A stretch of DNA of 64,000 bases from Pseudanabaena mucicola FACHB-723. GTDB taxonomy: Bacteria > Cyanobacteriota > Cyanobacteriia > Pseudanabaenales > Pseudanabaenaceae. The notes under the pieces are model-generated. The model made no database searches. It saw nothing but the letters and a program-made list of their open reading frames with translations, and was not told where the DNA came from. The stretch is from positions 1 to 64,000 of the forward strand of contig NZ_JACJQB010000003.1 in the NCBI RefSeq assembly GCF_014696385.1. The letters run 5' to 3'. Both the position numbers and the translations under genes were made by a program. Below are positions 52,692-62,582 of the stretch, one piece after another (the first letter of the stretch is position 1; every line of letters starts with the position of its first letter).

Positions 52692-54134
52692 TTATTGCCC
52701 AATTTCTGGAGTGATTGGAGGTTTGTCGTGACCCATAGATTTTTGACAAAGCTCTTGGCAAAGCTGACGGAAGCAATCGCCCCGTTGTTCAAAGTTGGCA
52801 AACTGGTCAAAGCTTGCACATGCAGGCGAGAATAGCACAGTTGGTAAGGGCTGACTAGGATGATTGTGGGCGCGATGGTGGGCAATATTTGCGGCTTGAG
52901 TGACTGCTTTTTCGAGGGTTTCCACAACTTCGTAGTCTTTAAAGCCCATATTTTCCAACATCTCCGCAAATAATGGTGCGGCTTCCCCAATCAATAATAC
53001 GCCGATCGCTCTTTGATGAATTTGCTCTAGCCAAGCACTGGCATCACCCTGTTTGGGTTGTCCACCCGCAATTAATACCACAGGGGGTTTTACGGCTTGC
53101 AAGCCCACTTCGGCGGCATCGTAGTTGGTGGCTTTGCTGTCATTGATAAAGGGAATCCCCTCATAGTCACAAATATGTTCAAGGCGATGGGGTACACCTT
53201 GGAACATAGAAATAGCCTGATCGATATGTTCTGATTTAATGCCTGCTAATTTGGCTGCGGCAACGCACATCAATAGGTTTTGACGATTATGAGTTCCTAG
53301 TAGTGACCAATTTGCGATCGCAAAAACAGACTCACCGCGAAACTTCACCCAACCCTTTTGAATACATGCGCCATCAGTAATCGCTTCAGTAACTTGATCA
53401 TCAATAGATGTCCATACCGCTTTCGGCCACATCGCCGCGCCAAATTCCGTCAGATAGTGATCATTACCATTGAGAATGATATGTTCGGAGCGATCAATCA
53501 AACTAGCTTTAACATCTCGATAGGCTTCAAGGGTATAGTGGCGATTCAGATGATCGGGGGTAAAAGTTGTCCAAATGCCGATTTTGGGCTTGACGGTTTG
53601 GGTTGATTCAATTTGATAGCTACTTAGTTCAGCAATAATCCAGTCAGGATGGAGTTGTTTTTGCAAGACTTGTAACGCAATCTCACAAGCGGGCAAACCA
53701 ATATTGCCACAAGCGATTGCCTTGAAACCTGCGGTTTGAAAAATGGCTGCGGTTAGAGCGGTGGTCGTGGTTTTGCCATTAGTTCCTGTGATGCCCACCC
53801 AAGGAATATGCTTGAGGTAGCGCCATGCCAACTCAATTTCGCCAATGGTGTCAAGATTTTGCGATCGCGCTTGGGCAACAGCGGCACAATCCCAAGGCAC
53901 ACCAGGGCTAACGACAACTAAATCGACGTTCTGCCCCAATGCAAGTAATTCCGCAAAGTCGGGAAATCCACCTAATTCCACCGCAATGCCGAATTGTTCT
54001 AAATCTTGTTTACGTTGTTCTAGGCTAGGACTATTGTTACTGTCACTGATTATTACCTGCCACCCATCAGCTTTGAGGAGTTTTGCGGCAGAAATTCCAG
54101 ACTGTCCCAGTCCCAGTACATACGCTTGATGCAT
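52692..54134 (-). CDS. murD: UDP-N-acetylmuramoylalanine--D-glutamate ligase
   Basis: A protein of 480 residues. It adds D-Glu to UDP-MurNAc-L-Ala in the cytoplasm. The N-terminal UDP-binding loop is GLGQSGISAAKLL. The ATP loop is GITGTNGKTTTTAL. The carbamylated-Lys region is HRLEHICDYEGIPFINDSKA. The C-terminal domain has VLIAGGQPKQGDASAW. It ends 5 bp before the ftsI start, so the two cell-wall genes form an operon. Confidence 0.93.
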   Translation of the reverse strand: MHQAYVLGLGQSGISAAKLLKADGWQVIISDSNNSPSLEQRKQDLEQFGIAVELGGFPDFAELLALGQNVDLVVVSPGVPWDCAAVAQARSQNLDTIGEIELAWRYLKHIPWVGITGTNGKTTTTALTAAIFQTAGFKAIACGNIGLPACEIALQVLQKQLHPDWIIAELSSYQIESTQTVKPKIGIWTTFTPDHLNRHYTLEAYRDVKASLIDRSEHIILNGNDHYLTEFGAAMWPKAVWTSIDDQVTEAITDGACIQKGWVKFRGESVFAIANWSLLGTHNRQNLLMCVAAAKLAGIKSEHIDQAISMFQGVPHRLEHICDYEGIPFINDSKATNYDAAEVGLQAVKPPVVLIAGGQPKQGDASAWLEQIHQRAIGVLLIGEAAPLFAEMLENMGFKDYEVVETLEKAVTQAANIAHHRAHNHPSQPLPTVLFSPACASFDQFANFEQRGDCFRQLCQELCQKSMGHDKPPITPEIGQ

Positions 54135-54215
54135 GGCGATCGCTTGATGAATTTATTGAAAAGTTAATAGTCAAGAATACATGAACTTGAACACCATCGA
54201 GCAATCCTCAAGGGT

Positions 54216-55151
54216 TTAGGGCACTTCTGCCAAGAGATTCGCTAATCGTGGATATTTGGAGACTAATCCAAAGCTTTCAGGGGAAACCACATCGTAAGTA
54301 AAGTGACGCTGGGCAATGCAAAAGCGATCCCATTCAGCGACTTCGATCCGAAATAGTTTGATCACGGTGTTGAGAATGAATGGAGTAATTTCTAACTGCC
54401 AACGTACTTTTAAATTGAGATGCTCACAGAACTGCTCGATCAGGGCTTGGGCGGTTAGGCGTTGCATTCCCAAAACTAGGCGAGCAGGAGACGGTGGTAC
54501 CGAGTTAGCGGTGAGTAAGTGGGTCACAATTTGGGCGATGTCACTACCATGGACAAAATGGAAGCTGCCATCAGTCTTTAAAAATCTGGCATAGGGTACA
54601 TATTTCAGGATATCTTTAAGTCCCCTAGACAAATGAGAATAGGGTTTATCTACTGCACCACCAAAGACGAGGGTGGGAAATACCGTAATTAAGCGATCGC
54701 GAATTGCTGAATTTTCTAAGGTTTCTAGACAAGCATGTTTGGAAGCAATATAGGCTGTTCCAAATTGTCCTGCTTCAGGCAAAATCTGGTTATGGGAATC
54801 CAGAATGCTGGCAGTGGAAAAGTAAATAGCCCGTTCACATACATCGGGATCGAGGCAAGAGAATAGCTCGATGGTTTTATCTCGATTGACGACAAATGCT
54901 TCTTCACCACCCCAACCTGCCGCAGTGCTTACTACAAATTCCATGGTGCGAAGCAGGGCTTTATGATTACCAATATTTTGCATCGAGTCTTCGATGATAT
55001 GCACATTGGGGCAATCGCTGAGATCTATTTGCAGTTTTTTGCGATCGCGTACCAGTAAATAAAGCTCGTAATCAGTTTTTGCTAAAAGTAGCTCGATCAA
55101 GTAATGACCAACACAACCACTTGCACCTGTAATAAAGACTTTCTTTGGCAT
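54216..55151 (-). CDS. NAD(P)-dependent SDR/epimerase family protein
   Basis: A protein of 311 residues. The NAD(P) loop GASGCVGHYLIELLLAKTDY, the Ser region FSTASILDSHN, and the Tyr/Lys pair in YIASK (AYIASKHACLE) mark an extended SDR. The C-terminal region (RFCIAQRHFTYDVVSPESFG) is unlike sugar epimerases. The substrate is unknown. It lies 81 bp before murD in the same direction. Confidence 0.8.
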   Translation of the reverse strand: MPKKVFITGASGCVGHYLIELLLAKTDYELYLLVRDRKKLQIDLSDCPNVHIIEDSMQNIGNHKALLRTMEFVVSTAAGWGGEEAFVVNRDKTIELFSCLDPDVCERAIYFSTASILDSHNQILPEAGQFGTAYIASKHACLETLENSAIRDRLITVFPTLVFGGAVDKPYSHLSRGLKDILKYVPYARFLKTDGSFHFVHGSDIAQIVTHLLTANSVPPSPARLVLGMQRLTAQALIEQFCEHLNLKVRWQLEITPFILNTVIKLFRIEVAEWDRFCIAQRHFTYDVVSPESFGLVSKYPRLANLLAEVP

Positions 55152-55241
55152 TAAATTCTAATCGTTAGTAAAAATACCCATATTGGGTATATGTCCTAAG
55201 TTACCTTATGGAAGGTGAATCGGTCTATAGCGCTGTCGTTA

Positions 55242-55288
55242 ATCCCAACTATAAAAGCGGCGCTTCGCGCCGCTTTTATAGTTGGGAT
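55242..55288. terminator. Perfect hairpin (22-bp arms, loop TTC)
   Basis: Arms 55242-55263 and 55267-55288, tip GCGGCGC-TTC-GCGCCGC. It lies 22 bp after the stop of the minus-strand gene at 55311 and upstream of the SDR gene start, so it separates the two transcripts. Confidence 0.78.
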
Positions 55289-55310
55289 CTTACCATTATC
55301 AGTAATTTGC

Positions 55311-55640
55311 TTAACAATACTCACTGATATCTTCGCCGCACTGATCTGCTAAGAAGCAGAGGGCGCGGAATCGCAGTCCGACTAGTTCATCGTAAACAGG
55401 GTTTAGTTTGCAGAGTGCAGGAATTTGGAATAGGGTATGCCCAAAAAAAGTGACGGTACGCGCAAATGGGCATTGAGCAGGAATTAACTTGGCAATACGA
55501 TGGGCAGTTTGAGGGTCTTCAATTGTAAAGTTATCAATTTTTTGGCGTAGGGGCTTGAGCCAGTCGAAGGTGGGCTTAGGTCGGAGGCTTTTGATGTATG
55601 AGCTTTCCCCGATGAATTCTGTGCTGTTGATACTTGACAT
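55311..55640 (-). CDS. Mo-dependent nitrogenase C-terminal-domain protein
   Basis: About 109 residues from the ATG at 55640; a TTG three codons upstream is less likely. AHRIAKLIPAQCPFARTVTF, then LFQIPALCKLNPVYDELVGL and RFRALCFLADQCGEDISEYC are characteristic of the cyanobacterial 'Mo-nitro_C' family. Despite the name, members occur widely in cyanobacteria, including non-fixers, and their function is unknown. The conserved Cys residues (Cys-Pro-Phe, Ala-Leu-Cys, and the last residues) might bind metal. Confidence 0.82.
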   Translation of the reverse strand: MSSINSTEFIGESSYIKSLRPKPTFDWLKPLRQKIDNFTIEDPQTAHRIAKLIPAQCPFARTVTFFGHTLFQIPALCKLNPVYDELVGLRFRALCFLADQCGEDISEYC

Positions 55641-55675
55641 GTTCACCAAATGCTTTTTAAAGCAGAGTATGTACT

Positions 55676-55718
55676 TTTAAAGTAGCTATGTTACCAATCT
55701 TAACATAGCTACTTTAAA
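55676..55718. promoter_or_regulatory. AT-rich perfect palindrome (18-bp arms, 7-nt loop)
   Basis: Arms 55676-55693 and 55701-55718 (TTTAAAGTAGCTATGTTA and its complement), loop CCAATCT. Unlike the other long hairpins it is AT-rich, has no GC tip, and lies upstream of genes: 36 bp before the Mo-nitro_C start and ~260 bp before purT. An operator or a leader structure is possible. Confidence 0.5.
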
Positions 55719-55937
55719 TATGTAGGCAGACAAGATATTGGTTTTACTTATCTATATTATGGTCTGCCTGTATGGAGGATTAGAGGTGCAAATAGAAAGA
55801 TAAATATATCTTTCCCTATCGCTTCCATAGATTATTCAGTGCTGCACAATTTGTCTGTATTTGCGATCGCAGTTTTCATGGCTACATTGTTCTCCAGTCT
55901 TTAGCATTGGCAAGACGGAATATCCAGTTCAAAACGC

Positions 55938-55943
55938 TATAAT
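55938..55943 (+). promoter_or_regulatory. Candidate -10 box of purT
   Basis: TATAAT, 33 bp upstream of the purT start at 55977. No good -35 element is found at the usual distance, so an activated promoter is possible. Confidence 0.4.
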
Positions 55944-55976
55944 GGCGCTATTTTTTGAGATAACAAGGTGAATTCA

Positions 55977-57140
55977 ATGGCAGTCGTATTACCGAAAAAA
56001 ATCATGCTCCTCGGATCGGGGGAACTGGGAAAAGAGGTGGTGATTGCTGCTCAAAGACTCGGTAATACAGTGATTGCAGTTGATCGGTATGAAAATGCCC
56101 CTGCCATGCAGGTTGCTGATTATCGCGAAGTCATTTCAATGTTGGATGGTGAAGCTCTCGAATCTGTGATCAAAAAACATCAGCCTGATTTGATTGTGCC
56201 AGAGGTGGAAGCAATCCGTACCGAGAAACTCATCGAACTAGAAGCGCAGGGGTACACCGTCATTCCCACTGCTGCCGCTACCAATTTCACAATGAATCGC
56301 GATCGCATTCGAGATTTAGCAAGTAACGAATTAGGCTTGCGTACCGCTAAATATGCCTATGCCACTAGTCTCCAAGAACTGAAAACCTCTGCCGATGAAA
56401 TTGGGTTTCCGAACGTGATTAAACCCGTCATGTCTTCGTCAGGCAAAGGTCAATCGATCGTCAATTCTCCCGATGAATTGGAACAAGCATGGAATTATGC
56501 GATCGCAGGAGGTCGGGGTGACACCAGCAAGATCATCATCGAAGAATTTATTAATTTTGAAGTCGAAATCACCCTATTAACCATCCGCCAATGGCAGGGA
56601 GAGACCCTATTTTGTGAAGCAATTGGGCATCGTCAAGAACGGGGCGACTATCAAGAATCATGGCAACCTGTGGGCTTAACCTCTGCTCAAATCAAAGAGG
56701 CACAGGATATTGCCCGCAAAGTCACCGACAAGCTAGGCGGCGCAGGAATTTTCGGGGTGGAATTTTTCATTACTAAAGATGAAGTAATTTTTTCTGAACT
56801 TTCCCCTCGTCCCCACGATACTGGGATGGTGACTCTAATTTCCCAAAATCTCAACGAATTTGAACTCCATTTACGGGCGATTTTGGGCTTGCCAATTCCC
56901 ACGATTGAATTACTTAGCCCATCCGCCAGCGCAGTTATTCTTGCTAACAAAACCAGCAATAACATTTCCTATACAGGGCTTGAAGACGCTCTCGCAATTC
57001 CGAATATAGAAATCCGTTTATTTGGCAAGCCAGATTCGCGCCCTTACCGTCGCATGGGGGTTGCATTATCAAAAGGCAAAGATGCAGTGGAAGCTCGGCG
57101 CAAGGCGGTCGAAGCTGCTGCCAAAGTCAAAATCATCTAG
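55977..57140 (+). CDS. purT: Formate-dependent phosphoribosylglycinamide formyltransferase
   Basis: About 387 residues from the ATG at 55977, with AAGGTG six bases upstream; a GTG at 55968 is in frame but would itself sit in that ribosome binding site. PurT makes formyl-GAR from GAR, formate and ATP in purine synthesis. ATP-grasp features are [59 protein letters not shown] and [20 protein letters not shown]. All core regions are intact. Confidence 0.92.
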   Translation: MAVVLPKKIMLLGSGELGKEVVIAAQRLGNTVIAVDRYENAPAMQVADYREVISMLDGEALESVIKKHQPDLIVPEVEAIRTEKLIELEAQGYTVIPTAAATNFTMNRDRIRDLASNELGLRTAKYAYATSLQELKTSADEIGFPNVIKPVMSSSGKGQSIVNSPDELEQAWNYAIAGGRGDTSKIIIEEFINFEVEITLLTIRQWQGETLFCEAIGHRQERGDYQESWQPVGLTSAQIKEAQDIARKVTDKLGGAGIFGVEFFITKDEVIFSELSPRPHDTGMVTLISQNLNEFELHLRAILGLPIPTIELLSPSASAVILANKTSNNISYTGLEDALAIPNIEIRLFGKPDSRPYRRMGVALSKGKDAVEARRKAVEAAAKVKII

Positions 57141-57142
57141 AT

Positions 57143-57185
57143 CAAAAAGCGAGTGGCGACGCGAAGTGCTGCCACTCGCTTTTTG
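57143..57185. terminator. Long hairpin between purT and lpxA (15-bp arms, 13-nt loop)
   Basis: Arms 57143-57157 and 57171-57185 are perfect, with the loop GACGCGAAGTGCT. It lies between convergent genes, starting 3 bp after the purT stop and ending 3 bp before the lpxA stop. Confidence 0.75.
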
Positions 57186-57187
57186 GG

Positions 57188-58006
57188 TTAAGAACGATGG
57201 GGAATTGGGCCACGGCGTTCTGTCATAGTGGTTGAATCTTGCAAAAATTGGCGGAGATGCTGCACATGCGGATTGTCAATGAGGGTAGACATTTTCTCAA
57301 GGGCTTCAGCAAGGATGAGATCTTGATGATAAAGCAGACGAAAAGCTGACTTTAGAGACTGCTGTGTTTGTACATCAAGTCCCGCCCGATCAATACCCAC
57401 ACGGTTGAGGGTACGCACACGAGAGGGGTTTCCCTCCACAAGGGTATAGGGTGGCACATCCCGCTCAATGCGACTCATGCCACCAACCATTGATAAACGC
57501 CCAATGCGAACAAATTGATGTACCCCCAGCACACCACTGAGTCTAGCGTGGGACTCAATATGGACATGCCCTGCCAAGGCGACACCATTGGCAATAATTA
57601 CCCGATCCTCAATTTCGCAGTTGTGACCAACATGGACATAGGCCATCAGCAAATTACCGTTACCGATCGCAGTAACTTCATGGGCTTCATTGGCTCGATT
57701 GATGGTGACATACTCACGGATGCGATTATCATTACCGATACTGACCAAGCTATCGGCTCCCGCATACTTTAAGTCTTGAGAATCTAAACCGATCGCCGCC
57801 CCAGGATAAATTTGGTTGCGATCGCCGATTTCTGTTCTTCCTTCGATGATGGCGTGGTGTCCAATGACAGTATGAGCGCCAATTTTTACCTGTTCACCGA
57901 TGACAGCATAAGCTCCAACCTTAACCGTCGGATGTAGTTGGGCATCAGGATGCACTATGGCTGTCGGGTGAATAAATTCAGACACAGGCGCATGAGACAC
58001 AGGCAT
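57188..58006 (-). CDS. lpxA: Acyl-ACP--UDP-N-acetylglucosamine O-acyltransferase
   Basis: A protein of 272 residues. The first step of lipid A synthesis: transfer of a 3-hydroxyacyl chain to UDP-GlcNAc. The left-handed helix of hexapeptides runs from IHPTAIVHPDAQLHPTVKVG. The catalytic His is in LMAYVHVGHNCEIEDRVIIA. The C-terminal helical domain follows RVGIDRAGLDVQTQQSLKSA. It is the last gene of the lpxC-fabZ-lpxA set. Confidence 0.93.
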   Translation of the reverse strand: MPVSHAPVSEFIHPTAIVHPDAQLHPTVKVGAYAVIGEQVKIGAHTVIGHHAIIEGRTEIGDRNQIYPGAAIGLDSQDLKYAGADSLVSIGNDNRIREYVTINRANEAHEVTAIGNGNLLMAYVHVGHNCEIEDRVIIANGVALAGHVHIESHARLSGVLGVHQFVRIGRLSMVGGMSRIERDVPPYTLVEGNPSRVRTLNRVGIDRAGLDVQTQQSLKSAFRLLYHQDLILAEALEKMSTLIDNPHVQHLRQFLQDSTTMTERRGPIPHRS

Positions 58007-58127
58007 AAAAAGTTTGGCTCGCTTGATACTAAGTTAGATCGCTAGATTTGCGATCGCTTGGATCGCCAGATAACAAAAGATGTTTACATAGAGCGCAAGG
58101 CTTTCTATATAAATTTAGATAGTAAGT

Positions 58128-58634
58128 TTAAAGATTAACTAATGAAAACATTAATTCGCCCTCACAGGCTAATTGACCATCGACTTCAGCACGTCCATGC
58201 ATTTTACCAAAGCGTTTACGTGAAACTAGCAATTCGGTAGTAATTGTGAGCCGATCGCCAGGGACAACAGGACGACGAAACCGCACTTTATCAATACCCG
58301 CAAACAGGGACAATTGATCCTCCATGCCGGGTAAATGCCTTAACACGATACCGCCAACCTGTGCCATTGCTTCAACAATTAGTACGCCTGGCATAATCGG
58401 GCGTTCAGGAAAATGTCCTTGAAAAAATGGTTCATTGAAAGTGACATTCTTAATTCCTGTGGCAGACTTATTCGGAACAAAATCAATGATGCGATCGACG
58501 AGCAGAAATGGATAACGGTGGGGTAACAATTTCTGAATGTCTTCGATCATCAAAATTTGACTAGGCGTGCTATTAGCTGAGTCAGCATTAAGATCAGGAC
58601 TATTGATAGTGGTTTCTTCGGTCAAGGTTGACAT
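58128..58634 (-). CDS. fabZ: 3-hydroxyacyl-ACP dehydratase
   Basis: A protein of 168 residues. The hot-dog fold has [20 protein letters not shown], and the catalytic His and Glu are in [20 protein letters not shown]. It dehydrates 3-hydroxyacyl-ACP in fatty-acid synthesis and so competes with LpxA for the same substrate. The first ~30 residues are a variable extension. It sits between lpxC and lpxA, as in most cyanobacteria. Confidence 0.93.
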   Translation of the reverse strand: MSTLTEETTINSPDLNADSANSTPSQILMIEDIQKLLPHRYPFLLVDRIIDFVPNKSATGIKNVTFNEPFFQGHFPERPIMPGVLIVEAMAQVGGIVLRHLPGMEDQLSLFAGIDKVRFRRPVVPGDRLTITTELLVSRKRFGKMHGRAEVDGQLACEGELMFSLVNL

Positions 58635-58694
58635 ATTTGGATATTAATTGGCGGTGTTGGAGAACTATCACAGGAAAACAAAGCCTGCACCATC

Positions 58695-59534
58695 CTAGCT
58701 TTGGGCAACTTGCTTAGCAGCCAGTGCGATCGCAAATTCGGCATGGAGTTGGTGACTAGCTTTGTAGGCAAGAATATGCGCTCTTGGTAAAAATCCTAGC
58801 AAGCTTAGGTCACCAATGAGATCTAAAAGTTTATGACGACATGGCTCATTATCAAAACGCAAGGGTGGATTTACCCACCGCTCATCATCACAGACCAACG
58901 CATTGTCAAGGCTTCCACCCTTAATTAACCCTGCGGCTCTTGCTTGATCAATAAATGCGGCAAGGGTAAAAGTTCTCGCAGGAGCAATTTCCTCTGCAAA
59001 CTTGTCACTCAAATTTGCGATCGCAGGTGACCAGCTAAACCACTGCTCACCGATCGCTTTAGTGGGGTATTCAATACCATAGGTAAATCGCAAAGTATCC
59101 GCAGGAACAGCAGTCACAAAACTATCACCTTTACGGACTGTAACCGCATCGGCAATATCAACCAAGCGATCGCCCTCAGTTTGCAGCTCAATCCCCACTT
59201 GGGCGATCGCCTCCACCCAAGGCAACGCCGAACCGTCGAGAATTGGCAATTCAGGGCGATCAAGCTGAATACAAGCATTATGTACACCCATCCCAAACAA
59301 AGCCGATAGCAAATGCTCAACAGTACGCACACCTGAGTCCATATGGCGTAATTCTGTCGATAGCTGTGAGGCTCTCACCACCGTTGTATCGGCAGGTATC
59401 CTCGCATCACCATAGATAAAATAGCGACCTGAATTAATGGGTGCAGGACTAACTGTCACAGAAACCTGCTCACCACTATGTAGCCCAATTCCAGACAGCG
59501 AAAATGGCGCTGCGATTGTTTGTTGACAAAGCAT
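58695..59534 (-). CDS. lpxC: UDP-3-O-acyl-N-acetylglucosamine deacetylase
   Basis: A protein of 279 residues. The Zn-dependent committed step of lipid A synthesis. The Zn ligand His is in VRTVEHLLSALFGMGVHNA; the second site is CRHKLLDLIGDLSLLGFLP. The start LCQQTIAAPFSLSGIGLHSG is typical. It begins 2 bp after the bamA stop, showing tight cotranscription. Confidence 0.93.
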   Translation of the reverse strand: MLCQQTIAAPFSLSGIGLHSGEQVSVTVSPAPINSGRYFIYGDARIPADTTVVRASQLSTELRHMDSGVRTVEHLLSALFGMGVHNACIQLDRPELPILDGSALPWVEAIAQVGIELQTEGDRLVDIADAVTVRKGDSFVTAVPADTLRFTYGIEYPTKAIGEQWFSWSPAIANLSDKFAEEIAPARTFTLAAFIDQARAAGLIKGGSLDNALVCDDERWVNPPLRFDNEPCRHKLLDLIGDLSLLGFLPRAHILAYKASHQLHAEFAIALAAKQVAQS

Positions 59535-59536
59535 GG

Positions 59537-61519
59537 TTAGAACTTCTCTCCAAGCCCAAAGCTGAACTGAGTTCCGCCATTAGAAGAAAGTCCATAGTCT
59601 ACTCTGATCGAGCCAAGGGGAGACTGTACTCGGATGCCAATGCCATAACCAGCACCACTGCCGGGTTTATTTCTTGCACCCGCGGGGTTGCCTGGTACAG
59701 CCGATGCCGAGCCTAGATCTGTACCGTAGTCAAAGAACAACACGCCACCGACAATATTGAACACAGGGAATCTATATTCTGCGGAGAAAATTCCAAAGCT
59801 GCGACCACTACCGATTTTGCCCTCATCCCAACCACGGACTGAGTTACTACCGCCAATTTGAAATGCTTCGTAGGGAGGTAAAGTACCAAAAACAGTCCCA
59901 CCTTGGAAGTTAAAAGCCAGTGCCTGTGTGCCTTCCGAGAAATTCAAGAATTTAACAGGGATAAAATAGCTGTAACTGGCACGGATACGGTTTAAAAATA
60001 CAGAGCCTAAACCGATAGGAATTGACTGCTCGGTGGCAACGCGAAATACCGAACCCGATGAGGGTTGCACAGGGTTATCACGTTGATCAGTTGCATAGGC
60101 AAACTGCAACAGTAACAAGTCGTCTTGACCAATGCCACTAGCCGATAGGGGGTTGCCAAGGGAATCCGTGGCAGTAATTGCATTGTTGCTGCTGTTGGTA
60201 ATACTAACGCGCTCATAACGCAAACCGAGGGAAGCAGTGGTGGACTTGTCTAGGGGGCGCGAGAAGCTAAATCCAGTTCCTAGACGATTAATTCGAGGGC
60301 TAACATTATCAACACCAATACCAACTGGCTCATCAAATATGAAGCTAAATAAGCTGCGGTTAAAGATGTTGGCAGTGAAGGAGGTGCGATTTGGATCACC
60401 TGCTAGCCAAGGATCGGTGAAGTTAAGGTCAAACAATAATTCTCGTTCACCAACTTGAATGTCAAGACCGAGCTTTTGGTTGTTGCCACCAAGGTTTTGT
60501 TGCTGGAAACTAACCGTACCAAATAGTCCTGTCGATGAGCTGAGACCTGCACCTGCGGCAATCGAGCCTGTGTTGCGCTCTTTGACGTTGACGGTCACGA
60601 CTACTTTACGGGGATCGGAACCAGGAGCAAGACCAATGTTGAGATCTTCAAATAGACCGAGGGCAAAGACTTTTTGGAGATCAGCTTGGACTTTATCGCG
60701 ATTGAAAACATCACCTTCTTTGATAGAAAGTTCACGGGTAATGATGAAGTCGCGGGTCGTTCCCGTCACAGGTTTACCTTCATTGTCTACGGTTTTGCCT
60801 TCTTCATTGATAAAGGCAACCTTGATGCCTTCGATCGCGCCCTCCGAAACAACTAAATTAATGTCGCCTTCGGGAGTAGCCTTGATGTCAACGACTTGGG
60901 CTAATACATAGCCAGCATCTTGATAGTATTTCTCAAGTTCTTTAACCCCTGTTTGGATATCCTTGAGGTTGGTGATTTTGCCAATTTGGGAGCCAAAAAT
61001 ACGATCAACGACACCCTCTTCAAGTACCTGAGCGCCCTCAGTATTGACTGATTTGAGGATGGGGTTAGGCAATACAAAGAAGGTAACACGCACGCCGATA
61101 TCAGTGTCTTCTGGCTCTGCTTGCACATTTGAGAAAAAGCCAGTGGCAAATACCGCATTGATGTCTGATTGCAGTTGCGTCCGCGTTACTGTAAGTCCGG
61201 GCTTAGTTGCGATCGCATCATAGATCTTCTGCTCTAGCTCTGGGGGTAAAGGTGGCTGCCCCTCTGGGGTCTTAATGGCAACTTCTCCCACTAATACCTG
61301 TGGTTCTGGCGCGGCAGTGGGCGCAGGTATACTAAACGAGGGGGCAGATGGAGTAGGCTCAACGGGAGGTTGTGGTGTACTCGGCTGAGCGGGTTCTTCA
61401 GTTGGGGTTGGTGCTTGAGCAATCTCTTGCTTTGCAGGATCAGCCTTTGCCATCAAAGGATTGGTCAGGAACGTGCTGGATGCGGCAATGGCTGTGAATA
61501 CGAGCAAGTTTATACGCAT
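59537..61519 (-). CDS. bamA: BamA/Omp85 outer-membrane assembly protein
   Basis: About 660 residues from MRINLLVFTAIAASSTFLTN, a signal peptide; four more in-frame codons upstream are ignored. A Pro-rich linker (residues ~30-75) is followed by POTRA domains (KIYDAIATKPGLTVTRTQLQ; DIQTGVKELEKYYQDAGYVL; FNRDKVQADLQKVFALGLFE) and a C-terminal 16-strand barrel ending in QFSFGLGEKF with the terminal Phe. It inserts beta-barrel proteins into the outer membrane. Three POTRA domains and this neighbourhood are normal for cyanobacteria. Confidence 0.92.
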   Translation of the reverse strand: MRINLLVFTAIAASSTFLTNPLMAKADPAKQEIAQAPTPTEEPAQPSTPQPPVEPTPSAPSFSIPAPTAAPEPQVLVGEVAIKTPEGQPPLPPELEQKIYDAIATKPGLTVTRTQLQSDINAVFATGFFSNVQAEPEDTDIGVRVTFFVLPNPILKSVNTEGAQVLEEGVVDRIFGSQIGKITNLKDIQTGVKELEKYYQDAGYVLAQVVDIKATPEGDINLVVSEGAIEGIKVAFINEEGKTVDNEGKPVTGTTRDFIITRELSIKEGDVFNRDKVQADLQKVFALGLFEDLNIGLAPGSDPRKVVVTVNVKERNTGSIAAGAGLSSSTGLFGTVSFQQQNLGGNNQKLGLDIQVGERELLFDLNFTDPWLAGDPNRTSFTANIFNRSLFSFIFDEPVGIGVDNVSPRINRLGTGFSFSRPLDKSTTASLGLRYERVSITNSSNNAITATDSLGNPLSASGIGQDDLLLLQFAYATDQRDNPVQPSSGSVFRVATEQSIPIGLGSVFLNRIRASYSYFIPVKFLNFSEGTQALAFNFQGGTVFGTLPPYEAFQIGGSNSVRGWDEGKIGSGRSFGIFSAEYRFPVFNIVGGVLFFDYGTDLGSASAVPGNPAGARNKPGSGAGYGIGIRVQSPLGSIRVDYGLSSNGGTQFSFGLGEKF

Positions 61520-61806
61520 AAAGTCTTCCAAACACCTACAGAATATTTAAATAGAATACTGAACAAGAGAGTAATGACGAACAAATACGGGCAGAAAGTT
61601 TCTGAAAATATTAATAAGTAACTATAACTTTCAACCCCTACATATTGCTAGCAGTAATTTAGTAAACCGACACTTTTGGACGCAGTAAAGGATGTTCAAT
61701 CCTGTAGATAAGATTGGCTACAAGCATTATTTAGCAATACTTATAGCCGATCCTATGACATTTGTTTTTATGTCAATATCGAGTGGCATATAATTTAGCC
61801 AATTGT

Positions 61807-62532
61807 TTAGCCGATCGCAGCTAAAACTCTTTGCATTACTTCCTGATAGGCTTCGGCAACATTGCCGAGATCTTGCCGAAATCGATCTTTGTCCATAATT
61901 CGAGCAGTCGGATCGGCGATTGTATTGTCCCAAAGGCGACAGGTGTCAGGACTAATTTCATCGGCTAGAATCAATTTGCCGCTAGCATCAACACCAATTT
62001 CGATCTTGAAATCCACAAGGGTCAAGTTGCAGCGATCAAAAAATGCTTGCAGGTGTTGATTAATTTCTAGCGCCATCTGTTTTAGTTGAGCAACCTGATC
62101 GATTGTTGCCAGCTCCAGCATGGCGATATGGTCATCGGTGATTAATGGGTCACCAAGATCATCATTTTTGTAAAAGAATTCAACGAGAGGCTGCTGAAGT
62201 TGTTTGCCTTGCTCTAATCCCAGCCGTTTGCAAATACTACCTGCGGCGATGTTACGTACCACAACTTCGATCGGCAATATTTTGACGGCAGCAACTTGCA
62301 TCTCGGTAGGTGAGACTTGCTTAATGAAGTGAGTTGGAATGCCTTTGGTTGCTAAATATTGAAAAATATGTGACGTAACCGCACAGTTCACTTCCCCTTT
62401 TTTGGTGATTGTGCCTTTTTTGAGGGCGTTGAAGGCAGTGGCATCGTCTTTGTAGCGCGACAATAGAATATTGGGGTCATCTGTTGTAAATAGAATCTTG
62501 GCTTTGCCTTCGTAGAGCTTAGTTCCACTCAT
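61807..62532 (-). CDS. purC: SAICAR synthetase
   Basis: A protein of 241 residues. It joins aspartate to CAIR in purine synthesis. KLYEGKAKILFTTDDPNILL at the N-terminus and DFKIEIGVDASGKLILADEI, followed by SPDTCRLWD, are the family signatures. It precedes bamA as in other cyanobacteria. The 287-bp space between purC and bamA (61520-61806) holds no recognisable gene and probably contains the bamA promoter. Confidence 0.94.
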   Translation of the reverse strand: MSGTKLYEGKAKILFTTDDPNILLSRYKDDATAFNALKKGTITKKGEVNCAVTSHIFQYLATKGIPTHFIKQVSPTEMQVAAVKILPIEVVVRNIAAGSICKRLGLEQGKQLQQPLVEFFYKNDDLGDPLITDDHIAMLELATIDQVAQLKQMALEINQHLQAFFDRCNLTLVDFKIEIGVDASGKLILADEISPDTCRLWDNTIADPTARIMDKDRFRQDLGNVAEAYQEVMQRVLAAIG

Positions 62533-62582
62533 GGATATATTGCGATATTGGTTGTGGGGCTATTTTACCGCTTTTTGCAGGT

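Larger units (their letters stand above)
55650..55976. other. Divergent intergenic region
   Basis: The gap between the divergent starts at 55640 and 55977. It holds the palindrome at 55676-55718, one HIP1 site at 55863, and a TATAAT box at 55938-55943. No gene is seen. Confidence 0.6.

Noticed and set aside
55907-55912. TTGGCA as the -35 box of purT
   Set aside because: It is 25 bp from TATAAT, too far for a normal promoter.
61727-61933. Minus-strand frame of 68 codons overlapping the purC 3' end
   Set aside because: It is a shifted reading of purC; a frameshift was considered, but purC itself is complete with both family signatures.
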